DNA of 64,000 bases from Anaeramoeba flamelloides (taxonomy: Eukaryota > Metamonada > Anaeramoebidae): contig JANTQA010000070.1 in the NCBI GenBank assembly GCA_027625915.1, positions 1,679,001 through 1,743,000 on the forward strand. Direction: 5' to 3'. Shown here one piece after another: positions 11,501 through 21,200 of the stretch (position 1 is the first letter of the stretch; every line of letters starts with the position of its first letter). The notes below the pieces were generated by a model, which searched no databases, had not been told where the DNA came from, and saw only the letters and a program-made list of their open reading frames with translations. The position numbers and the translations under genes are program-made.

Positions 11501-13548
11501 ATATAAAAAAATCCTGATAACATAAAAAAATCACACAAATGAATATTTAAAATCCAATAAATCAAAAAAATACAAATTAAAATAAAATATTTTAAAAATT
11601 AATGTTTCCTTTTTATTTATATTAAGAATTCTCGTTTTGTAAATGTCAAAAAAACAAAAAAAATATAAAATCAATATATACTTTTGAACGCAGTGAATTG
11701 TGAAAAAAAGCTATTTATATTTTATTAATCTCTTTACATCTCAAACCTATACTTTTGGAGCCCCCTTTTCAAGATAAATCTGTAATTCATCTGGGAATTG
11801 GTTAGATTTGTTTGTTTCTTTATTCATTTTCTTTTTTTCTTTGCACTACACATCAATTCAATAATGATCTTTCTTAATTCCCATATATAATTTCTTCAAA
11901 ATATTACTGTAACAATTTCTTTTTTTTATATTGGTAGATATTTTCCAAATTGGTTTCTACTTATCTTTTTTTTTTATTTTCCAACTTATCAATATTCATA
12001 AATAAAAAAACAAAAAATGAAAAAATGAATAATTAAAATGAAAATCACCAATAAGTAATTATCTGATGAACAATCAAATTCAATAGTATTCATTTTTTGA
12101 GAGGCGCACAACTTTATTTTGAAATATTGATTTTTTTTTCTCAAATTCTTGAGCTTTTTAATAAAAAAATATACATTGTTTATTGATAAAATGGATTTTT
12201 GGCACTATTTTGTTTGAAAATTCATAAACACATTTGGATCATTGAGTATCAGTATGATTTACGACAATTAGCAACACACTTGAATTTAACCCCCCCCCCA
12301 TACATAAACTAACCCCTTAAGAAAAGAATTCCACACATTAATCCGAAAAAAAAAAAAAATGATTATGGTCAAACTTAAAAACTATGAAAATTTAAAAAAC
12401 TCCAATAATTCAATTTTTCTGATCAAGTGAAAATATTTGTAAAAATTTAAAAATTTATCTCCAATTTCAAGATAAATATAAAGATCATACTTTATACTTC
12501 AACTGTTCAATTTTGGTGTTGATCATATATTCTAAAGCTCTCAATTTTAGCCCTTGGGTTAATACAAAAACCAAAGAAAATTACAAATCATTCAAAATAT
12601 AATTGAGAAACAAACTGAAAATTAAAATCTAATTTTGCTTGTGATTACCAATAAGATAAATTTTAAGTTTATTAGGAAAAATCTATTTGGATAATTAATT
12701 TTTTTTTATCTTTGTAATTAGATTTTTATTTGCTTTTGATCTTTTTTTTTTATAATTTTTTCAAAATTGTATTGTTAAATTAAATAACTTTGGTGAGATT
12801 TTATATGTACAAAATACTTGTATATATTGCAATGTAATTTTAAAATAGTCAAAAACCTTTCCCAAATTAAAATACTTTCATATATTTCAATTCATAAAAA
12901 TGATTCTGATTAGTAAATTTAATAAACAAAATTACATTTTCATTTTCAGTAATGTTCTCAATTAAATTTAGATTATTTGTGATTTTTATTTCTACCTTCA
13001 ACAAAGAGTTAAAATTGAGATTTAGAATATATGTTCAAAATTCAAATTGAAAAGTTGAAGGATAATTTATAAGAAATAAATTTGTTTCGAAAAATAGGAG
13101 TATATTTTTGACATTTTACTAATATTTTCAATAGATCAGAAAAATGGTATAATTAAAGTTATTTAAATTTTCATGGTTCTTAGCTTTGACATTAATTTGA
13201 AAAACGATACTTTGGAAAAAAAATATTTGTCCTTTTATTGGGTTGTTCTTCAGTTCACAAAGGATCAGATTTGTATTTCTTTATTTTGATCAGCACCTTT
13301 CTGTAAATTGAAAAATAGGTCGAAGTTTCATAAAAATTCAAAACTCATCGAATTCAATATAGATGACAGAACATTTTCATTGTTAAGTTTCAAATCAGAA
13401 TAGAATGGAAAAATCCAGTCACATAACTGTTGATTGAAAAAGAGAAGAAATCTTTTTTTTCAATTGATTTCTTTGTACATTTATGAGAGATCACTGAAAA
13501 TGATTTATTATTTTAAAAAATCAATTTTTTTGTTAATATTTCTTAAAT
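8570..13548. other. Divergent intergenic interval with one MITE
   Basis: This 5-kb spacer separates the divergently read PIG-W and membralin genes and so should carry both promoters. I see no exon-like reading frame or RNA gene. Contents are A/T tracts, a 519-bp mariner-like element at 10484-11002, a run of 10 C at 12290-12299, and otherwise unstructured A+T-rich sequence. Confidence 0.6.
10484..11002 (+). mobile_element. Tc1/mariner-like MITE, copy 1
   Basis: Non-autonomous DNA element of about 519 bp including TA duplications. The left end reads TA then AACCCCATTC and TTTGGACACACCC. The right end reads GTGTCCATATTTTTCGAATA then TA. Two further copies (29683-30191 and 45970-46504) share the ends and the interior in the same order. 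TA target sites and the ATTCCAAAA-TTTGGACAC terminal inverted repeat suggest Tc1/mariner. The reverse strand of the middle carries only broken short frames. The right end of this copy is more diverged than in the other two. Confidence 0.75.
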
Positions 13549-15528
13549 ATGAATAACCAGCAAGAAACAACAACACCACCACCACCAACAACAAGTAAAC
13601 CTTTTATCCACCCTGATTCATTATTAGCGATCTATCATTGTTATTTAACTGATCGGCTCTCCAGACCAGTTCCATATTTTGTTCTACGATTTTTTGTGTT
13701 TATGCTTATGGCGCTCTTTATTTTAACACTCTTGTCTGGGTTAACTATACACCACAAATTTGTGAACCAACCGATCCATCAAGAAAACTGTTTTCGTAAT
13801 CTTCCTTCATCTACAATAGAGTCTTTATTAAAAGCCGATCTTGTTCGTTTAGTTATTACTGACGAAGACTTTTCACACACCAAGATCAGAATTTATGAAC
13901 CTACCACAACTTCAGTTGCTGGATCGCCATCAACAAAAACTTTTACAACAATAATTGAAACCTCAAGTAACTTGACAAATGCCCAAAACAACATTAACCA
14001 CTACAATAATGATAATGATAACCCCAAAAACGAATTTAATAATAATGTTTTAATGAATAAAGAAGCAACACCTCATTCCAAAGTTTACAAATATTCCTTT
14101 TCAAAAGGATCACTTTCTGAAAGTATTTATTTTTATGTGCGCGATTCACCAAATAAATACCAATTTTGGAATCAAGTCTTCTCCAATGTCACTTTAAAAT
14201 TAAATAATTATTCAAGCTCAACAAATATGTGGCACAGGATCTATCAAAACCTCACTGAAAGCAACCATCGATCAAATAAAAATTATTATTACAATAAATC
14301 AAATTGCACCTCATTACCACAAAAGAACAGTTCTCATACGAGACAAAATGTAACAAATTATGGCCAAAAGCCCAAGTATTGTCAAGAAGACAAAAACCAA
14401 ATCAAATTTCAAGACAGTGAACGAAAGAAAACAAAAATACAACAAAAAACCCTAACCACAGGCAACCAGAATGATATTGATAACAACAATGATGACAACA
14501 ACAACCAGAATGACAATGATAACAACAACAACAAGAATCAATCTCCCTTGTCAGAGGAATGGAATTTACCATTCTTAAACGTATTGGTTGAATTAGTTCG
14601 CAAGTTGCTCTTAATAGATTTTTGGATTCGGAATTCTCAGGTCGATTATTACTTTTCCACAAAGTTGGGATATTTGTTTCTTAATCCCGTGGAAAGACAT
14701 TTAAAGGGGTTAACAAGAGTTGACGTTGAAATTTCTTCAAGAGATCCTTGTTTAATCAACATTGGCTCAAATAGCTTTTTAAAAAGGGTATTTTATCTCA
14801 AGCCGCTAGTGTTCAATTATTTTAAATCCTTTTTCACTGGCACTGGGTTTGCTTCAATGTCAACCTCAGATATGGTCTACACAATAAGCAACCCCACAGA
14901 TGACACTAACGCAATTCCTCACTTCCTATTTTCCATCCTGAAGGCGATCATTCTTTCATTAATTTTACCAGCGATCACATCTCTAATTGTGAGAGAAATC
15001 GCACTTCCAATTATTTTAACCCTAGTTGCAAAATATATCACCATGAATGTAAGCAGGCAGAGTATAATCACCACAAATGTAAGATCTTTAATGTTTGCCT
15101 TGACATCAGTGGGGGCACATGGCTTTTTGTCAGAAATTTATATTGAAAGAGACATTTCCTTATTTTTAATGGTGTTTTGTATCGTAGCTGAAATAACAAT
15201 CATCGTTTTTGCTAGAAATCCAAAAACTTTGAGATATTATCCTGTCTTTTTTTTTATAAATTTATTTTTGTTAAATTTATACTTAATTATCTTTCCCAAC
15301 TATGGATTTTCTTATTTTTTTTTAATTGCCGCATTTTCTTTCCAAATTGCTATAATAATTATATTCATATTATATATTGAAATACCCTCAGTTTTAAATC
15401 TAAGCATTGTTCATCGAAGACCAAACACTTTTTCAATCCCAATGTCACAATTATTTGGTAACCTAGAAACCAACCATAGATTGCAATCAATGAACTCAAA
15501 TTTTGAAAGAAGAATAAACCAAGATTAA
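13549..15528 (+). CDS. Membralin (TMEM259 family)
   Basis: Single-exon, 659-residue membralin homologue. Animal membralin is an ER membrane protein acting in ER-associated degradation. The order matches the family: a short Pro/Thr-rich N-tail, one transmembrane helix at about 43-66, a large lumenal domain, then a polytopic C-terminal half (about 457-612). Recognisable conserved parts are the cysteine block CLINIGSN (401-408), the GFASMS segment, the PHFLFSILKAI helix, SVGAHGFLSEIYIERD (520-535), FARNPKTLRYYPVFFF and the closing EIPSVL (611-616), matching the ELPAIL motif of the animal protein. The lumenal domain carries about eight N-X-S/T sequons (for example near 141, 213, 220, 234, 252, 260, 267) and a poly-Asn/Asp insert at about 308-331. 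ATG 13549 is preceded by noncoding A+T-rich DNA. Confidence 0.85.
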   Translation: MNNQQETTTPPPPTTSKPFIHPDSLLAIYHCYLTDRLSRPVPYFVLRFFVFMLMALFILTLLSGLTIHHKFVNQPIHQENCFRNLPSSTIESLLKADLVRLVITDEDFSHTKIRIYEPTTTSVAGSPSTKTFTTIIETSSNLTNAQNNINHYNNDNDNPKNEFNNNVLMNKEATPHSKVYKYSFSKGSLSESIYFYVRDSPNKYQFWNQVFSNVTLKLNNYSSSTNMWHRIYQNLTESNHRSNKNYYYNKSNCTSLPQKNSSHTRQNVTNYGQKPKYCQEDKNQIKFQDSERKKTKIQQKTLTTGNQNDIDNNNDDNNNQNDNDNNNNKNQSPLSEEWNLPFLNVLVELVRKLLLIDFWIRNSQVDYYFSTKLGYLFLNPVERHLKGLTRVDVEISSRDPCLINIGSNSFLKRVFYLKPLVFNYFKSFFTGTGFASMSTSDMVYTISNPTDDTNAIPHFLFSILKAIILSLILPAITSLIVREIALPIILTLVAKYITMNVSRQSIITTNVRSLMFALTSVGAHGFLSEIYIERDISLFLMVFCIVAEITIIVFARNPKTLRYYPVFFFINLFLLNLYLIIFPNYGFSYFFLIAAFSFQIAIIIIFILYIEIPSVLNLSIVHRRPNTFSIPMSQLFGNLETNHRLQSMNSNFERRINQD

Positions 15529-18278
15529 CCAATTATAAAATAGAATTAATTCTAATTTTATATATTTTTTATATATTGAGAATAGTGTAATATATATATT
15601 ATGATCTTGGTGATTACATGTACGAAAATTTGTATATACTCTAAACCTTTTATTCCAATTTTAATAATTTATGTTAACAATTTTTTTTTTTATTGATTTT
15701 AATTTAATTATTTTTTAATATAAGAATCAAAAATAATTAAAATTTAATAATTAATATTAAAAGGGTTTGATGATTTTTGAGATTTTAATTATTATTATTA
15801 TTATTAAATCAACAAACAAACAAATAAAAAAAAATAGACTTATTTAAATTTATTCAACAATTATTTAAAGTATATAAATACTAATAATAATTTTTTTTTT
15901 TTTATATTTGAATTTTTGTGGACAAATTTTGAAAATTAGATATTTATCCTATTTGGAGATTGATATAATAAGAACAGTCATCACAAACAATAAGAATTCA
16001 GAAAATCAGCTTAAGGTACATATAATTTAGATGTCATGATTTTAATTTTGCTAATATAAATTTAAAATATGTACTGTTTCTAAACTAAAATTCAAAATTT
16101 TCCACACAGCTAAAACGTTCCAAACAATCACAATAATACAATTTCATTGAAATTGGAGATAATTTTGATTTTTGTAAAATATGAAAATCATTTTTTCATC
16201 TTTTTAGTTTTTTGTTTTGATTTCATTGTTTGAATTACGTAATTTGTTTCGTTGGATCAAAAATTTTTTGAGCAATTGATATTATGGTTAAAGTCAAGAT
16301 GTTCAAAATAGAAGAACTCAAATAAAATTAGTTGGTAGTATCTAACCTTTGATCGATCAATATTCCTAATAGAACTGCAACATATTTACTAATGCATTTT
16401 TTTTTGTTTTGCTCTCTCCAAAATTTTTGACACACTCTTGATTTATTTGTATTGATAATTATTTATTTATTGTTTTAGGAGTATTGTAATTTATGAAGAA
16501 GTGTTAACATTTCAATTAGTGAATGGTTCTAATTTGGTAAATCTTCTTGAATTGATTAAATAAGTTTTTTTCTTCACAAATTGAATTTTGGTGTGTTAAA
16601 AATTTTGAATTGGGGTTTATTTAAGAAAATATTTTTTTATTATTTCAATAATAAAGTTTAAATTGAATCCGATGAAATACACACCTCCAATAAATTCTCG
16701 AATTGGAGTTACCATATAATATAAAAGTTAATGAAAATCAGTTAATGTTCCAAAAAGAACTTAAAAAAAAAATAAAAAAGTCAAAGGTAGACTTTTTTGT
16801 ATTTGTACATAAAATAGAAGATCAAATATGAAATATCTAGAACTCTTTTTTAAAATCTTTTGAAATTATCTGATTCTTCATATCAAAAATAAAAGTGAGT
16901 TGTATTGGAAAATTTAATTTATCTTTCAGAGAAAATTCAACAAAAATTATATTAAAATTAACTGGAATCTAGAATTCTAAAATTGTTAAAGAATTAAGAT
17001 CGACAAAACTTAGTATTTCAAAAAATTTTCAGAAGTCAAAAAAAAAGTAAAAGAATATAATTTTTAAAAACTAATTTTTTTTATCCTATATTGAACATTT
17101 CTGCTAACCTTGACATAATAAACATTAAATAAATAAAAAAGTAACAATATTTTAAGAGTTACATATACTAGTGCTAAAAAGAATATATATTATTACATTT
17201 GTTTTACAAATCTGTATTCGAAATTATTTTTTCAAAAATTTTAATCAAACTCAGCCGAAATAAACGAAATTATTTCCAAAATTAAATCAAAAGGATTGAA
17301 TTACCGAAATCAAAAAACAGTTGTAAGGAATCAACACAAATAAAAAGAAAAATAGAAAAAATTTAAATACATAATTCAGAATAATTTCGAGTTTTCAAAT
17401 TTAATTGAAAAAAAAAATTATCAAATCGAAATAATATATCCAATAAATCTTTATTTCTTTGGAAGCATTGTAAAAATAACATATTTCCTTAAAAAAAACA
17501 TTAGAATTAGAGACATTTAAATCAAAATTTGAATTCAAATTCATTTTAGAAAATTTTATATAAATAAAAAGTACTTTGTCAATCAAGATTTTTTCAAAAA
17601 AAAGTTTTTCAATGAAGAATGAAAAATAAAACCAAGTAAAGCTTAAGAAATTGTATCAAATATTATAGATAAGACCAAGTAATAATTGATTATTTAATTA
17701 TTTATTCAAGATCAATTTTTTCTTTTTTTTGATTTTATTTTTGAGTTAGTATGTAAATCTATATTATATCAGGATATTTTTCACTCAATAATTTATTATT
17801 AAAAAAATAATTTATTTAGTTAAAGAGAGGATTTGAATAATTCAGTTTCACATAGACTGGAGCACTCAAAATTGGTAAAATATACCAACCCTCTTAAATA
17901 CAAAGAAAACTTGTAAATTAGTTGATAACAGGACGACTGTTGAAAAAAAAAATGTTTTGAAAGTTGGTTGACAAGAACTGTAAAAAAATGGGAATTTAAC
18001 AAAAAAGTTGGAAAACTTTATTTTGAATTTATCAGTAATAAAAAAATAAAAAATTATTCAAAATTAGAGTTTTCTTTGTTATTTTGAATTTTACAATTTT
18101 CAGAAGAGAAAAAAATAAATACAAGTTGAAAAGAAATTTTTTAATGTAAATAAATATTTAATTATGTATAGATCAGTTACTAACTATATTATTATAACCA
18201 TGGTATTAATAATTTATTAACCCCATCTGCCCGAAAAAAAAAAAAAAAAAACAAATATAAACATTTTTTAATTAAGAT
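15529..18278. other. Convergent intergenic interval
   Basis: Spacer between the 3' ends of membralin and the SNF2-like gene. No exon or RNA gene was seen. It contains an ATT microsatellite near 15.79 kb, a repeat at about 17700-17900 that recurs at 52.6-52.8 kb, and a GAATTTATCAGTAA end of the H-type MITE family near 18.03 kb. Confidence 0.55.
17700..17900 (+). repeat. Dispersed repeat B, copy 1
   Basis: It shares GATTTGAATAATTC-GTTTCACATA, then GG-ACTCAAA-TT and an upstream T-rich block plus TATTAAAAAAA with 52600-52820, in the same order and orientation. It is an interspersed repeat of unknown class without coding capacity. Confidence 0.55.
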
Positions 18279-21200
18279 TTAATTTTCACTGTCGCTATCT
18301 GATTGTGAATCTTCTTCATCCAAATCTATTTCAATTTCTGCACCTCTTTGAGTTTTAGGTACCCATCCATCCCTTTTCAAAAATAATTTCAAAACCTGTT
18401 GATTCTCATTTTCTACAGAATTTAACGAATTATTTTTTTTAGATGATCTTTTTGAAATTTTTTCAGAACCATTATAATTTGCTTTGCGAGATTTATGTCT
18501 TTTCTTTGATTTATTATTAGAAAAAGTATTTAAACCCAAATCAGAGCCGGAACCACAACTAGAATCAGAATCAGAACCAGAACCAGAACCAGAATCAAAA
18601 TCAATATCATAATTTAAATTAAAATTTTGATCAGAATTAAACAAAATTGAAAGATAATTATTCTTAAAATTTATACCAATTTTTTTCATTTTTTTATAAA
18701 AGTAATTCAAATTCAAAACATCGATTGAATTTCTACATAATAAATATTGTATATAAATTTGATGGTTATGGAATGAAATTGATTTTAATATTTCCTTTTC
18801 AATTTGGATTAATAAATTTAGATTATAAGGCATTTCTGAAAATATAATTAACGATGGATGATTAAAAACGATTTTTTGATAACAATCAGTCTTTAAGCTA
18901 ATTAATGCAATATTGCAACTGCCATTTTGGGATTTAAATTTGTTTATTAATAAATTAATAAAATTTTCATCAAGATTAGGGACAATTTTTATAAACTCAA
19001 ATTGCTTTTCATGAATTCTATTTGCAATTTCGTCAATCATTTTTTCATTTTCTGCAAAAATAATTAATTTTTTTAAATTATTTTCGGATGATAAAGAAAT
19101 TGAAGAAATCACTTCAAGAATATATAAAATTATATTTTTTTTCTTATTTAATATGCTTAAATTATACAAATCATTATAATATTTTTTATTTCTTTTTTTC
19201 AATTTTTTCAAATTTTGTTTTTGTTGTTTTTTGAAATTTTTTTTTTTTTTTTGGCTATTTTGAATTTTTTTTATTTTTTTATAATGCAAGAAATAATTAA
19301 TTAAAATTTTTTTCATATTTTGATCATTTCCACATTCAAAAATAATTTGTTCTCTTTTTGGTACTTTTCCACCTTCTTTTATGATTTTAGATTTATTATT
19401 ATTATTATTATCATCATTATCATTATTGTTATCATTATCATTATCATCATCATCATCATCATTATTATTATCATTACTGTTATTATTGTTATTGTTAATT
19501 TTCACACCGATTTTTTCAAGTAACATTAATAATTCATTCTGGTTATTACAGCGGTTAGACTCTAATTGATATCTTTTAGCAAATTTTTTTTTCGATTTAA
19601 AAATTTTTGGTTGAAGTAATTGTAACTGTGGGAAAAAATTTAAAGGTTTGTTACGATTAAACATCTGATTTAAGATAATTAATTGTTGAGTATTTTTTAA
19701 CAATTTTTTGATTCTTTGAAATTGAATTGAATTGATCTCATTCAATTGATAACTTGTATCCAATATTGCAACACCAAAGTATTTATCATTTAATTTTTCA
19801 TTTATTTCGATATTTTCTTCAAAATCTTTATAAGACATAATTGTAATTAAATTTTGTTCATAATTTTGCTTTTTATTTTTCTTCCTCTTTTTAGTTTTAT
19901 AATTGTACGCGTTATTGGAATTTGACAAGGATAGAGGCTGTGGTGAAAAAGACGACGATAAAGAGGAAGAAGATGTTTCCGATGATGATGATGATGATGA
20001 TGTGAATAATTTAATTTTTTCATTTTGTTGTAAATCTAATAACATTTTACATTTTTCAAACCAATTTCTCCTTAAATACCGTTTACAAATAATTAACAGA
20101 GGCCAATTCATTTGATAATAACTTGCCAGCGAAAGGCCCTGTATCGTATTATGACCCAATAAGCAATTGAACAGATATGTTTTTGGATCATCTTTTTCAG
20201 TAATTGATAAATCATAAACCCATTTTTTATTTTTATTCATGAATTTTTTTTGTTTTATTTGAATAATGTTCATTAACGAAAAATATTTATTAAATGTATT
20301 TTCGATTTTAATTTGATATGCTTTTAATTTTTTATTTTTAATCATATGAATTTTACTGATTTTATTTGGAAATTTTGAGATTTGGTAACAAAGGGAACTT
20401 GCAATTCTTTTATTATAAAGTGGAATAGAAAATAACGATTTTTTATAAAAAAATGATTTCAAAAAAATTTTGATCATTTTAATTGGCCAATTTTCAATAA
20501 AATTCAAAATGTTGTGAAATGATTTATTTAAATGAATCCCTATTTTAATTTTCGACTTACCCCTTTCAATAACTTTATATTTAATTGAGAAGACATTTAA
20601 TTGATTTAAAAGGGATTCAACATTTTTGATTTTTGTTAAATTTAACAAAAATAGTTGATCATTTTTTTCTTCAACAAATTTCTTGCCTATTTGGGATCCT
20701 TCTGTGTACCTTTCCCTTTTCTTTTGAATTTTTTTTAATGACGAAAACAATTTTCCAAATTTTTTTGCTAATTGTCTATTAAAAAAATTTATTGAATTGC
20801 ATAAATCTATTGGTGATGAAAATATCAATGTGTGCCTATTTAAATCTAATTTATGTGCAGGAACCCAACCGTCCTGCAACGTAAATAATTTATGGTTGGG
20901 TGCAACTAAATGACGCATCCCATTTGCTGTTGTAAATTTAATTAGCATCGAAACCCTTTCACGATAAATTTTACCGACTTTGACAATTTTAAGTGTGCTT
21001 TTAAGATTACAATTTGTTGCTTTCTTATTTATCTCAAAATTTGGATTAACCGAATAGACACTTAAAAATTTTTGATTGAAATCATACCATTCTCCAACAT
21101 TTTTGCCAATTTCAATTTTTTTTGATTTTTTATCTGCAAACCTTTTAAAAATGTCTTTAATTAATAAAATACCAAAATTCTTTGTAATAATTCGAGTTTT

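Noticed and set aside
19320-19569. Poly-Ile and poly-Leu frames on the plus strand
   Set aside because: They are the complement of the poly-Asn/Asp coding repeat of the SNF2-like gene.
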